The notes: generated from the sequence alone by a model not told the origin. 43,064 nt of DNA from Candidatus Bathyarchaeota archaeon (GCA_026414485.1 JAOAIX010000014.1:1-43064), one strand, 5' to 3'; positions 26,081 through 34,452 are shown, counted from the stretch's first letter. Numbers and translations: made by a program.

Positions 26081-27022
26081 TTGGCTATTTCTAGGTTACT
26101 TGAAAAGTTTTTATTTACAGTTAAGCAATTTAGGTTGATGTCTGGCAGAGACTTTTTTATTAATCGTTATTTGCAGTTAGGTTGGGAATTCAGAGGAATT
26201 AAAGCTCGTCAAGCAATCAGAATAAACCAGACTAACGCAAAAGGCAAAAGTATCCTTGAACGGTTGCTTTCGGTCGGCGTTAAACTGGAAAAAATTCCTT
26301 TTTTGGATTCAGGTTACTGGGTTAGTGGATCCAAGGTGTCGGTTGGTGCTACTGCAGAGTATCTTTTGGGTTTATATTCAGTGCAGGAGGCAGCCGCCCA
26401 AATTCCTCCTGCTCTGTTTAGTGATCTTAAGGGGAAGACGGTCTTAGACGCCTGCGCTGCGCCTGGAGGAAAAACTGTGGAAGTTTCAGACTTGATGGGT
26501 AACACGGGTGTGGTGGTGGCGTTGGATGTCAGCAAAAAGCGTTTGGCTGCTTTGGCTAATCATCTTGAGCGTTGTCATTTTAGTAACGCTGTGGTTTACA
26601 ATATGGATGCTCGTAGTGCGTCAAAGCTTAACTTGAAGTTTGATAAGATTCTTTTAGATGCACCTTGTTCGGGTAACTTTGCTTCTGATCCATTTTGGTT
26701 TAAACGGCGAACTCTTAAAGATGTGGAGCGTAATTCAGCGTTGCAAAAAGAGCTTTTGTGTGAAGCAGAGAAGTGCTTAGTCCCAGGCGGCGAGTTGATT
26801 TATTCTACTTGCTCTTTGGAGCCTGAAGAGAATGAATTAAACATGGATTGGGCAGTAAAAAACCTAAATTTGCAAATCAAAGAAATAAATTGCTACGGTG
26901 AAAAGGGGCTAACTGATGTTTTTGGGCAAACCCTTGATCCTTCAGTAGCTTATTGTAGAAGAATGTGGCCAGGGTTGACTCAGGGTTTTTTTGTTTGTAA
27001 ATTAACTAAACGGGGTGGTTGA
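26081..27022 (+). CDS. NOL1/NOP2/Sun-family RNA cytosine-C5 methyltransferase
   Basis: SAM-dependent methylase of tRNA or rRNA. SAM-binding motif I is DACAAPGGKTVEVS; the two cysteines of the mechanism are in LDAPCSGNF (motif IV) and IYSTCSLEPEENE (motif VI). Length about 313 aa is typical of archaeal Nsun6/RsmB-like enzymes. Start: GTG 26072 lies within the SD itself (AAAGGTGAG), so TTG 26081, five bases downstream of it, is preferred. It overlaps the following PUA-domain gene by four bases if that gene starts at TTG 27019. The Nip7-like partner suggests rRNA as substrate, but tRNA is possible. Confidence 0.92.
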   Translation: MAISRLLEKFLFTVKQFRLMSGRDFFINRYLQLGWEFRGIKARQAIRINQTNAKGKSILERLLSVGVKLEKIPFLDSGYWVSGSKVSVGATAEYLLGLYSVQEAAAQIPPALFSDLKGKTVLDACAAPGGKTVEVSDLMGNTGVVVALDVSKKRLAALANHLERCHFSNAVVYNMDARSASKLNLKFDKILLDAPCSGNFASDPFWFKRRTLKDVERNSALQKELLCEAEKCLVPGGELIYSTCSLEPEENELNMDWAVKNLNLQIKEINCYGEKGLTDVFGQTLDPSVAYCRRMWPGLTQGFFVCKLTKRGG

Positions 27023-27486
27023 ATGTGAAGCAGCTGTTGCTTTTTTCGTCTCAGTTTGGGGCTAAAATTGTTCTAAATCCTGAGCTTGTTTTAGAGCGTT
27101 CCAAACGTTATTACTTAGTTAGTGAGAGGTTGAAAAAACTGGCCCGAGGCAACTTTTACGCTGCTGGTCTTTATTTGGGTAAAATAAAAAATGGTGTTTT
27201 TTTCCCAAGTTTTAATTTGTTGAACATGCTTGTTGATGTGGCGGAAAACAAGGTGATTCTTGATAAAAAAGCGGCGTGGCTTTTCATTTGTGGGCGGGAT
27301 GTTTTCAGAACTGGTATAATGCGAGTTTATGGTGCTAGAGGCAAAGGCGCTTTCACATTAGTTTTAAATGATTTTGGTGAGTGTTTGGGCTTTGGTAGAA
27401 TAATTCATAGTTTGGATGATGAAGACGCCAGAGTGGTTATTCAAAACGTTTTAGATGTGGGGGATTTTTTGCGTAGAGAGAAATGA
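27019..27486 (+). CDS. Nip7-like PUA-domain protein
   Basis: 155 residues. The C-terminal PUA domain is visible from about residue 70 (ENKVILDKKAAWLFICGRDV, then GECLGFGRI), preceded by the N-terminal alpha/beta domain with ARGNFYAAGLYLGKIKNGVFFPS, the Nip7 signature. Nip7 takes part in ribosome subunit assembly and binds rRNA; in archaea a PUA protein of this type is often next to an Nsun methylase. TTG 27019 overlaps the methylase stop (TTGA), but GTG 27025 follows GGGGTGG at better spacing and may be the true start. Confidence 0.85.
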   Translation: MNVKQLLLFSSQFGAKIVLNPELVLERSKRYYLVSERLKKLARGNFYAAGLYLGKIKNGVFFPSFNLLNMLVDVAENKVILDKKAAWLFICGRDVFRTGIMRVYGARGKGAFTLVLNDFGECLGFGRIIHSLDDEDARVVIQNVLDVGDFLRREK

Positions 27487-27558
27487 TTTGTGTTGTTTGC
27501 GGGGTTTTAGCTTTATAAATGGTCTTTTGCGGTGTTTTTCTCATGTCCAAAATTGTTG

Positions 27559-27578
27559 CTTTTTGAGAACATAATTGT
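27559..27578 (+). repeat. Dispersed 20-bp repeat, copy 2
   Basis: One mismatch to 20163-20182 (A in place of G after GAGAAC). It lies in the glnA upstream region, about 55 bp before the TATA box. Confidence 0.5.
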
Positions 27579-27628
27579 GATTTTTTTGTTTTTTATTAAA
27601 CATTTGTTTATTAAAAAAAGAGATAAGC

Positions 27629-27673
27629 TTAAATATGTTTACGGTAGATGTGTTTTCCATAACATGTGAAAAC
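27629..27673 (+). promoter_or_regulatory. glnA promoter and operator-like palindrome
   Basis: TTAAATATG (27629-27637) is the TATA box, so transcription should start near 27658. The inverted repeat GTTTTC-N10-GAAAAC (27652-27673) lies exactly over that start, as expected for a repressor operator. It does not match the methanogen NrpR consensus (GGAA-N6-TTCC). Confidence 0.55.
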
Positions 27674-27706
27674 CAAAGATTAACACTCTAAGTGAAGGTG
27701 AAAAAT

Positions 27707-29071
27707 TTGAAAAATTTCAAAGATGCAGTCTGGAAAAAGAACGTAACTAACGTTGTTAAACAAATTCAGGACCTAGACATAAAATTTGTTCGGCTTCAGT
27801 TTACTGACATAAACGGCATGATCAAAAATCTTGCGGTGGCGTCTAAGAACATCGAAACCATCTTTGAAAACGGGCAATCTTTTGATGGTTCATCCATTAC
27901 GGGTTACCGGCCAATTGAAGAGTCTGACATGGTTCTTTACCCTGATCCCACGACTTTCGCGGTTTTGCCTTGGCGTCCAAAAGAAAAATCCTCATGCAGA
28001 TTAATCTGTGATGTATATACGCCGCAGAACAAACGTTTTGATGGTGATCCAAGATACATACTTGAGAGGGCAATTGACAAAGCTGCAAAGGCAGGTTTCA
28101 CGTATATTTGTGCTCCTGAACTTGAATTCTTTATCGTGAAGGAAAGCGAAAACGGCGGTTTACCTACACCGATTGACATGGCAGGCTACTTTGATTTCCA
28201 CCCGGGTGATCTTACTGATGACCTCAGACGGGACATAGCTGATACAGCCGAAGCGTTTGGTATAGAGATTGAAATTTCCCACCATGAAGTTGCTTTAGGA
28301 CAGAACGAAATTGACTTCAAATACGGCGAAGCCTTGGTGACTGCTGACCGTGCAGTTACTATGAAAATGCTTACAAAGGTTGTGGCGGCGCTCAATGGTT
28401 ACATAGCTACGCATATGCCAAAGCCTTTTGCAGGCATCAATGGTTCCGGTATGCATACTCACCAAAGCCTCTGGAACAAAGATGCTACGGAGAACCTTTT
28501 CTATGCGGACGATCCAAAAAACGGTTTCCTCTCCGATATTGCTCGCAACTTCATCGGCGGTCAACTTGCGCATGGACGCAAAATGGCTGCTATACTCAAC
28601 TCGTGGCCAAACAGCTACAAGCGGTTGGTACCTGGTTACGAGGCGCCAGTTTATCTTGCGTGGGCGCATAAAAACCGTTCGCCGCTAATACGTGTACCTA
28701 ACTTTGGGGGCAGAAAGAGCGCTGCGCGATGTGAGATACGTTGTCCTGACGGTGCAGGGAACCCCTATCTGCAGTTTGCTGTTCTTCTCGCAACTGGTCT
28801 TGACGGCATTAAAAACAAGATTGACCCTGGAGAACCTGTGGAGTTGAACGTTTACCACATGAGCTATGAGGAACGTAAAGCTAAAGGAATCATATCTCTG
28901 CCTGAATCGCTTAAAGAGGCCCTTGATGAGATGGAAACAAGCGACCTTATGCGTGAAACGTTGGGTCAAACTGCATTCGAAAACTTCCTCAAAGAGAAAC
29001 GTAAAGAGTGGGATCTGTACCGAGCTCAAGTTACTGAATGGGAAGTCAACCGCTACATCAAGCGACTGTAA
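27707..29071 (+). CDS. glnA: Glutamine synthetase, type I
   Basis: ATP-dependent amidation of glutamate, the entry point of ammonium. Catalytic segments are FDGSSITGYRPIEESDM, EFFI with glutamate metal ligands, the HHEVALGQNEIDFKY metal site, NGSGMHTHQSLW and the NFGGRKSAARCEIR arginine region. The C-terminus (LYRAQVTEWEVNRYI) is of the short GSI-alpha/archaeal type; no adenylylation-site motif (NLYDLP) is visible. An upstream GTG at 27692 is in frame, but TTG 27707 sits five bases after SD GAAGGTGA and is preferred. It is under its own promoter with an operator-like palindrome. Confidence 0.96.
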   Translation: MKNFKDAVWKKNVTNVVKQIQDLDIKFVRLQFTDINGMIKNLAVASKNIETIFENGQSFDGSSITGYRPIEESDMVLYPDPTTFAVLPWRPKEKSSCRLICDVYTPQNKRFDGDPRYILERAIDKAAKAGFTYICAPELEFFIVKESENGGLPTPIDMAGYFDFHPGDLTDDLRRDIADTAEAFGIEIEISHHEVALGQNEIDFKYGEALVTADRAVTMKMLTKVVAALNGYIATHMPKPFAGINGSGMHTHQSLWNKDATENLFYADDPKNGFLSDIARNFIGGQLAHGRKMAAILNSWPNSYKRLVPGYEAPVYLAWAHKNRSPLIRVPNFGGRKSAARCEIRCPDGAGNPYLQFAVLLATGLDGIKNKIDPGEPVELNVYHMSYEERKAKGIISLPESLKEALDEMETSDLMRETLGQTAFENFLKEKRKEWDLYRAQVTEWEVNRYIKRL

Positions 29072-29118
29072 AATTGGTCGCCTCTTCTGCGTTGACTCTC
29101 AAAATCTTTTTTTAATTT

Positions 29119-30393
29119 TTATGCTTTAATTTTGGTTGCTAGCTCTGTTAATGCCACTTCTGTTTGTTGTCTTTGCTTGAAATCTTTGAGGACGACTTTG
29201 CCCACTTTTAGCTCTCGTTCGCCTACAATAACCGCGTAGTCTACTTGGTGTTTGTCTGCGAACTCTAGTGCCTTTGCCGTTTTTCTTCCCATGACTTCAA
29301 ACTCCACCGCAATGCCTGCTTCGCGGAGCATCTGCGCAATCTTCAGTGCTTCACTTTTCTGTTCATCTTTTATGGTTAGCACCGCCACTCTTTTAATTTC
29401 TTCTTTGTGTAGGGTAATTTTTTGTGTCTGAATCGCCAGCGCCATACGATCTAAACCGTATGCCACCCCTACAGCAGGGGTGGGTTCGCCGCCGAAGACT
29501 TCTATGAGTTTGTCGTATCTGCCTCCGCCGCCGAGGGCTATGTCTAGTTGGGGGATGTAAACTTCGAAAATCATGCCGGTATAGTATTCTAAACCTCGTG
29601 CAAATGCTGGGTCAACAGTTTTTATTTCGCAACCGCAGTCAGTAACAATTTTTAAGATTGTTGCAAGGTTCTCGACGGCTGCTGTGGCTTTTTCGTAATC
29701 TTTAACGTGTGCTTTCATTTGTTCTACTGTGTCAAAGGGGTTGTTGCTTTTGAGTTCTATAAGTTCTTGGAGTTTGTTTCGACATTTTTCTGAGCTGACA
29801 AGGGCTAATGCTGCGTTGTAGTCTTTTTTGTCCATACGTTGAAGTACGGCGTTTTGTGTCTTGTCGTCGACGCCTTCTTGTGTAAGTATGCCCTTTAATG
29901 TGCCTACGTGCCCGAGTTTTATGGCATAGTTTGTTAGTCCTGTTTTTTTCATCATGCTATTTGTTAGTAAAATAATTTCGGCGTCGGCTTCCGGCTTGGC
30001 TGAGCCGATGAGTTCAAAATTTGCTTGCCAAAACTCGCGGTATCGCCCTTTTTGGGGTTCGTCGTAGCGGTAAACGCTACCTACGCTAAAAAGCCGTAGT
30101 GGTTTAGGCTCATTTTTTAGGGTAGTAGTGACTAATCTTGCTATTGAGGCGGTGAATTCTGGGCGTAGAGCTACTGTGCGGTCGCCTAAATCTTTGAATG
30201 TAAACATGCGTTGTCGTATTTCTTCGCCTGATTTTGCGCTTAGGAGTTCGTATGGTTCCACAACTGGGGTGATGACTTCTTTGAAGCCGTAGAGTTGAGC
30301 GTTTTTTGTTGCTTGGGTTATTAGATAGCGAAATATTTCTGTTTCGTCAGGAAGCAAGTCTCGCATGCCGCGTACGGGTTGAAATGTGGACAT
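29119..30393 (-). CDS. hisS: Histidyl-tRNA synthetase
   Basis: Class II aminoacyl-tRNA synthetase, 424 aa. The N-terminal FQPVRGMRDLLPDE leads into the catalytic domain, motif 2 is YRYDEPQKGRYREFWQ, the His-specific FARGLEYYTGMIFEVY follows, and motif 3 is ALGGGGRYDKL then AVGVAYGLDRMAL. The anticodon-binding domain covers about residues 335-424. It is 17 bp downstream of the EndA homologue, likely in one transcript. Confidence 0.97.
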   Translation of the reverse strand: MSTFQPVRGMRDLLPDETEIFRYLITQATKNAQLYGFKEVITPVVEPYELLSAKSGEEIRQRMFTFKDLGDRTVALRPEFTASIARLVTTTLKNEPKPLRLFSVGSVYRYDEPQKGRYREFWQANFELIGSAKPEADAEIILLTNSMMKKTGLTNYAIKLGHVGTLKGILTQEGVDDKTQNAVLQRMDKKDYNAALALVSSEKCRNKLQELIELKSNNPFDTVEQMKAHVKDYEKATAAVENLATILKIVTDCGCEIKTVDPAFARGLEYYTGMIFEVYIPQLDIALGGGGRYDKLIEVFGGEPTPAVGVAYGLDRMALAIQTQKITLHKEEIKRVAVLTIKDEQKSEALKIAQMLREAGIAVEFEVMGRKTAKALEFADKHQVDYAVIVGERELKVGKVVLKDFKQRQQTEVALTELATKIKA

Positions 30394-30410
30394 GAGTTAT
30401 CCCCTTGTTG

Positions 30411-30965
30411 TTATTTGAAAGTTAGTGGTGCGACTGAGTAGTAAACTATTTCTCCTCTGCGGTTCATTACGGCTACGACGAGTTCTTTTTTGAGGCTTTG
30501 GCTTTGACTTAAAGCTTCTGTTAGGTCTTTCATCGGGTGGGGTTTGCCTTCTTGTGTGCTGATGACGAGGTATTGTGCGCTGTCTTTGCCGTAGGCACCT
30601 CGCTCATAAATGCGGAAGTCTACAGCTTTGCCAAAGCCTTCACGCACGACGTAGCCGCGGCTGCGTAGGTCTCGGTAGACTAGGTAGTGCGCCCAGGCAT
30701 TTTCATCTTTTTTTTCGTAAATCGAGAGAATATTTTGGAATGTAACGTTTTCGTTTTTTTCGTTTTTGACTTCCAGCATCAGTTTATCTGTAAGATATAG
30801 TGCTTCATAAAATGCCAGTGTGAATTCTTCGTTTTCTTTTGTGCCGTAGCCACGTTGGCTTAGGGCATCTATGCTGCTTTTATCTGAGACTTTAACGCCT
30901 TTTTCTGTAAGTGTGCCTTTAACTTTTAACTCAGAGGGCGTGGTTAGATTGTCTTTGTTGCTCAT
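30411..30965 (-). CDS. endA: tRNA-splicing endonuclease EndA homologue lacking the catalytic His (probable structural subunit)
   Basis: EndA fold: an N-terminal part with LSQRGYGTKENEEFTLAFYEALYLTD and the C-terminal nuclease domain HYLVYRDLRSRGYVVREGFGKAVDFRIYERG. The catalytic Tyr (RIYERG) and Lys (SLKKELVVAV) are present, but at the third triad position, usually His in an HA/S-x-YLV context, the sequence is DSAQYLV, so His is replaced by Ser. In Thermoproteota the enzyme is an alpha2beta2 heterotetramer whose beta subunit has lost catalytic residues; this gene may encode that subunit. The ATG at 30965 is preferred to GTG 30977. It precedes hisS. The three tRNA introns in this window are substrates of the complete enzyme. 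Confidence 0.85.
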   Translation of the reverse strand: MSNKDNLTTPSELKVKGTLTEKGVKVSDKSSIDALSQRGYGTKENEEFTLAFYEALYLTDKLMLEVKNEKNENVTFQNILSIYEKKDENAWAHYLVYRDLRSRGYVVREGFGKAVDFRIYERGAYGKDSAQYLVISTQEGKPHPMKDLTEALSQSQSLKKELVVAVMNRRGEIVYYSVAPLTFK

Positions 30966-31103
30966 TTGTTTTTCCACGTGTGACTTTATTTCTGATCAGT
31001 TGGCTAATTAACGTTTGTTGCAGGTTTATGTTGTCTTTGAACTAACTATTAGGTTTGTTTTTTTATTAAGGTCGGGGTTGGTGTTTGTGTTTTCCGTGTA
31101 TCT

Positions 31104-31127
31104 AAATTTGACTATGTGGTCAAATTT
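31104..31127 (-). terminator. 9-bp perfect inverted repeat at the mtnA stop
   Basis: AAATTTGAC-TATGTG-GTCAAATTT overlaps the mtnA stop codon. It may be a 3'-end hairpin, or an operator for the downstream endA-hisS pair. There is no clear T-run. Confidence 0.45.
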
Positions 31128-32154
31128 GCTGCGTTTGGTAATTCTTGAACTTGGCGAAGTCTTCTTTGTAGTAGATGCCGTCTTCGTGTATTATGCCTGA
31201 AATATACTCCAAGGGTGTGGCGTCAAAAGCAGGGTTCAGCACCTTGATGCCGCTGGGCGCTATCTGTTTGCTGCCTATATGTGTGACTTCTTCTGGATTG
31301 CGTTCTTCTATGGTGACTTCATTAGATTTGTGTGATAAATCAAATGTGGATTTTGGGGCAGCAACATAGAAGGGGATGTTGTGTTCTTTAGCTAAGACGG
31401 CTACGCCGTAAGTTCCAATTTTGTTAAACACTGCGTCTTGGACAATGCGGTCTGCGCCCACTATGACTATGTTTACAAGTCCTTTTTTCATCACGTGGGC
31501 TGCCATGTTGTCTGTGATTAGCGTTACTGGAATGCCGTCGCGTTTCAGCTCGTAAGCCGTAAGTCTTGCTCCCTGTAGGAGGGGGCGCGTTTCGTCTGCG
31601 ATTACTTTGATTTTTTTGCCTTCTTCCCATGCTGCCCGTATAACTGCTAGTGCTGTGCCATATTCGACGGTTGCAAGTTCTCCTGCGTTGCAATGCGTCA
31701 AAATGGTGTCGCCGTCCTTTATGAGACGAGCACCATTTTTGCCAATTTGGCGGTTTTGTTGTGCGTCTTCGTCAGCGATTTTCTGTGCTTCGTCTATTAT
31801 GAGAGATTTGAGGTTGCTGATGTTTGAGGTTTCCTCTTTTTTCGCTTTTCTGAGTATGCGGTCGGCTGCCCAAAAAAGGTTTACTGCTGTGGGTCGAGTG
31901 CTTTTAATTTTCGTTGCGGCTTCTTCAATTTCTGAAAGAAACTGCTGTTTAGTTTCAGCTTTGGAGTTGTGTGCGGCTATGGCTATGCCGAATGCTGCCG
32001 CTGCGCCTAGGAGTGGTGCTCCTCGAATGCGCATGTTTTTAATTGCTTCTGTCATCTGGTCAATTGTCTTTATTTCTAGGAAGGTTTCCTCTGAGGGTAG
32101 TTTAGTTTGATCCAGAGTTACAACGGTGCCGTTTTGCCATTTTATTGTGCGCAT
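31120..32154 (-). CDS. mtnA: S-methyl-5-thioribose-1-phosphate isomerase
   Basis: Converts methylthioribose-1-phosphate to methylthioribulose-1-phosphate in methionine salvage. 344 aa. Family motifs are NMRIRGAPLLGAAAAFG, RPTAVNLFWA, the catalytic Cys in LTHCNAGELATVEYG, ADETRPLLQGARLTAYEL, the catalytic Asp in VGADRIVQDA and VLNPAFDATP near the end. Related archaeal ribose-1,5-bisphosphate isomerases share the fold, but the N-terminal ~40 residues and the RIRGAP segment favour MtnA. It lies between the PRTase regulator and endA, all on the minus strand. Confidence 0.92.
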   Translation of the reverse strand: MRTIKWQNGTVVTLDQTKLPSEETFLEIKTIDQMTEAIKNMRIRGAPLLGAAAAFGIAIAAHNSKAETKQQFLSEIEEAATKIKSTRPTAVNLFWAADRILRKAKKEETSNISNLKSLIIDEAQKIADEDAQQNRQIGKNGARLIKDGDTILTHCNAGELATVEYGTALAVIRAAWEEGKKIKVIADETRPLLQGARLTAYELKRDGIPVTLITDNMAAHVMKKGLVNIVIVGADRIVQDAVFNKIGTYGVAVLAKEHNIPFYVAAPKSTFDLSHKSNEVTIEERNPEEVTHIGSKQIAPSGIKVLNPAFDATPLEYISGIIHEDGIYYKEDFAKFKNYQTQQI

Positions 32155-32227
32155 TATCTAAAACCTTGGAAGATTTGATAGCTGGTTCTGTTTGAGGTTT
32201 CTCCAAAAGCGCTGTTTTAATGGCAGG

Positions 32228-32989
32228 TTATGTGGAAGTTGTTTCCCCTGGAGGCTTTATGTATGTGACAACTTCAACAGGGGATTCGTTTGTGACTTTT
32301 AGGTGTTTTTTCCAGTTTTCGCCGACGGCTATGAGAGAGAATATGCCTGAGATTTCTGCTTTGGATTTTTTGACTAGGTTGACGAGGGCTTCTTGTGTTT
32401 CGCCGCTTTTTATCATGTCGTCTACAATCAGTACGCTGTCACGTTTTTTGATAATGTCTTTTGGAATGTATAGTGTGACTGTTACGCCGGAGTCTTTTCC
32501 AAGTATGAATGTCTCCTCTAAGAAGGCTTTGACGCCTACTTCTTTGTTGCGTTTTGCTACGATGAGGTTGACGCCTAGGGCGTTTGCGACCATGGTTGCC
32601 AGTGGGATACCGTCGGTGGCGGCGGTTAGAACTTTTGTGACTCTTTTTCCTGCGAATGTGGCAAGTGCGTGGTTTGCGGCTTGTTGGAGTATGTTGTAGT
32701 CTCCGATTATTTCGGTGTTGTCAAAGTAGCCTGTTTCATCAAATTTTATGCGGTTGCGTAATTCGCTTTCCAAGCCGACCACTTTAGTTAGAACTTTCCA
32801 TAACTGTTTGGCGCGTGAGGTGTTAGGTAAAACGTGTCCTTTAGCGTATCTGCTGAGAACTGTTACGGGTAAACCTGTTTTGGAGGCTAACTCGCGGTAG
32901 GTTATGTTGTGTTTATATTTTGCTGTTCTGAGCAGCTCGATTGTCATTAATCGCAGTTTTAGGTCCTCTGCGTGTGTGCTCGTGCTCAT
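32228..32989 (-). CDS. HTH-phosphoribosyltransferase transcription regulator (GfcR/orotate PRTase-like)
   Basis: The N-terminal helix-turn-helix (ITYRELASKTGLPVTVLSRYAKG, about residues 29-51) is followed by a type I PRTase domain with the PRPP loop SVLIVDDMIKSGETQEA (about 188-204). The catalytic flexible loop of true orotate PRTases is not clearly conserved. Such fusions act as transcription regulators that read PRPP or a nucleobase; GfcR of haloarchaea is an example. The TATA box at 33007-33016 lies 23-25 bp before the ATG, so the mRNA is probably leaderless. Confidence 0.85.
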   Translation of the reverse strand: MSTSTHAEDLKLRLMTIELLRTAKYKHNITYRELASKTGLPVTVLSRYAKGHVLPNTSRAKQLWKVLTKVVGLESELRNRIKFDETGYFDNTEIIGDYNILQQAANHALATFAGKRVTKVLTAATDGIPLATMVANALGVNLIVAKRNKEVGVKAFLEETFILGKDSGVTVTLYIPKDIIKKRDSVLIVDDMIKSGETQEALVNLVKKSKAEISGIFSLIAVGENWKKHLKVTNESPVEVVTYIKPPGETTST

Positions 32990-33006
32990 TCATCCCCCAT
33001 TTATAC

Positions 33007-33016
33007 ATTTATAAGT
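33007..33016 (-). promoter_or_regulatory. TATA box of the PRTase regulator; leaderless transcript likely
   Basis: On the minus strand CTTATAAATG, centred about 23 nt before ATG 32989. Confidence 0.5.
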
Positions 33017-33135
33017 TAAATACTATAACACATACAAGCTAATGATTATTGTCAATTTATATTTTCCGTTAAAACTATTTTCAATACCCATTTATGTTTA
33101 AAAAAAACAAAAGTGAAGCCCTTTTTCTTTTTTGG

Positions 33136-33786
33136 TTATTCTTCGTATGCGGTGGGGTCAAGAACTTTTGCTTCTTGGAAAGCTTGTTTACGGTTTACGC
33201 ATGATTCACATTTTCCACAGTGTTTTACATTGTTAAAGTAGCAGGACCATGTAAGTTCAAAGGGGACGTTTAGTTTTTTGCCTATTTTTATAATTTCAGT
33301 TTTGGGTTTGCCGCTGAATGGCGCGTCGATGGTGATTTGTTTGTCTGTGCCGAGGCGCGCTGCTTTTTCTAGAGCCTTGTAGAATTCTTTTCGGCAGTCA
33401 GGGTAGAAGGTTTCGTCGGAGCCGTGGGCGCCGTAAAAGATTTTGTCAGCCCCGATTGAAGTTGCATAGGACACGGCGATGGATAGGAAGATGGCGTTGC
33501 GGAATGGCACAATTATGTGGTCGCTGAAGGTGGAGGTCATGGGGATGTTTGGGTTGCAGAGTGAGGTGACTTCTCCGAACACTTCTTTTAAAGGTGAAAT
33601 ATCCACTACTTTAATGTGGACGTTGAGGTTTTGGGCGATTTTCTGTGCAGCTTGGGTTTCTCTGCTGGCTATTTGTCCATAATTGAACGTTATAGCGTAG
33701 ATGTCGTATCCTTGTTTTTTTGCCCAGTAGGTTACTGTTGCGGAGTCGACGCCGCCGCTGAGGACAACAACGCATTTTTCCTTCAT
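33136..33786 (-). CDS. queC: 7-cyano-7-deazaguanine synthase QueC
   Basis: Makes preQ0 from 7-carboxy-7-deazaguanine, the precursor of archaeosine in archaeal tRNA. The ATP pyrophosphatase loop is VLSGGVDSATV and the zinc-binding cysteines are in SCYFNNVKHCGKCESCVNR. ATG 33786 overlaps the queT stop as ATGA and follows a GTGGTGG SD-like stretch, so it is preferred to GTG 33798. QueD and QueE are not in this window. Confidence 0.95.
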   Translation of the reverse strand: MKEKCVVVLSGGVDSATVTYWAKKQGYDIYAITFNYGQIASRETQAAQKIAQNLNVHIKVVDISPLKEVFGEVTSLCNPNIPMTSTFSDHIIVPFRNAIFLSIAVSYATSIGADKIFYGAHGSDETFYPDCRKEFYKALEKAARLGTDKQITIDAPFSGKPKTEIIKIGKKLNVPFELTWSCYFNNVKHCGKCESCVNRKQAFQEAKVLDPTAYEE

Positions 33787-34262
33787 GTTTGCCACCACTT
33801 GAAGCGTTTTTCAATAAGTGTGAAAACTGTGGCGCCGACTAGACAGATGATTTGTTCGCTTATGAACAGGTAAGGTAAAGTTGCAAGGATGGGTAACCCA
33901 AGAATTTGGTTAAGCATCCAACTCACGCTCAGTGGGATTATGGTTGCGATGACTGCCCCTGTGGCGAAATAGTTGTTTTTAAGCGGTTTAGCTGCTAAGT
34001 AGCCTGCAAATCCTGCAGCGAGGCTCATGGTCGGCATAAAGAGCAGGTCGTAAGCTCCAAATGGGCTGAAAAAGTTGCCGACGGCCACGCCGATCGCATA
34101 TCCAATAGACAGTATCCATTTCCGTGCGATGGCAGGTCTTAGGATGCCTGCAACTCGAAATTGCAGTGCCAAGAAAGATATGGGTGTGAATACATATACT
34201 AGCGCTGCGTAGAGTGCAGCGAAAACTGCTGTTATGGCTAAGTCTTTTGTGTTTATTTTCAA
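33783..34262 (-). CDS. queT: QueT-family membrane transporter, probable queuosine/archaeosine precursor uptake
   Basis: 159 residues, five or six membrane helices. It starts with TTG 34262 and has the family profile KDLAITAVFAALYAALVYVF, LQFRVAGILRPAIA and FSPFGAYDLLFMPTMSLAAG, resembling the substrate-binding (S) components of ECF transporters. QueT proteins are associated with preQ1/preQ0 uptake in bacteria. It is coupled to queC by the ATGA overlap. Its SD (GGGAGG, 34278-34273) could be masked by an upstream pseudoknot (see regulatory entry). No ECF energising subunits are nearby. Confidence 0.87.
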   Translation of the reverse strand: MKINTKDLAITAVFAALYAALVYVFTPISFLALQFRVAGILRPAIARKWILSIGYAIGVAVGNFFSPFGAYDLLFMPTMSLAAGFAGYLAAKPLKNNYFATGAVIATIIPLSVSWMLNQILGLPILATLPYLFISEQIICLVGATVFTLIEKRFKWWQT

Positions 34263-34271
34263 GTTTGTTTT

Positions 34272-34330
34272 GCCTCCCTACTCCGGGTTTTATTTTTGGC
34301 GGAACGGGTGGGAGACGCCACTCACCCGCC
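34272..34330 (-). promoter_or_regulatory. Candidate pseudoknot in the queT leader (translation control)
   Basis: On the minus strand a hairpin is formed by GGC+GGGTG (34330-34323) with CACCC (34310-34306) and GCC (34300-34298). The 3' side of its loop, CTCC(C) (34314-34310), is complementary to GGGAG (34278-34274), which is the SD of queT. Pairing would make an H-type pseudoknot that hides the SD. A ligand such as preQ0/preQ1 is an obvious guess. It does not match a preQ1 consensus I can recall in detail. Confidence 0.3.
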
Positions 34331-34452
34331 AATTATTGCAGAAAGAATTAAAGCTCAGATTTAAAAGCTTTCTTGAAGAAGCTGCAAAAAGAGCTTGTTT
34401 TACTGCTGAGGTGTTGCTGGTTTTTGGCGTTTGATTTGGGGTGTTGTAACTC

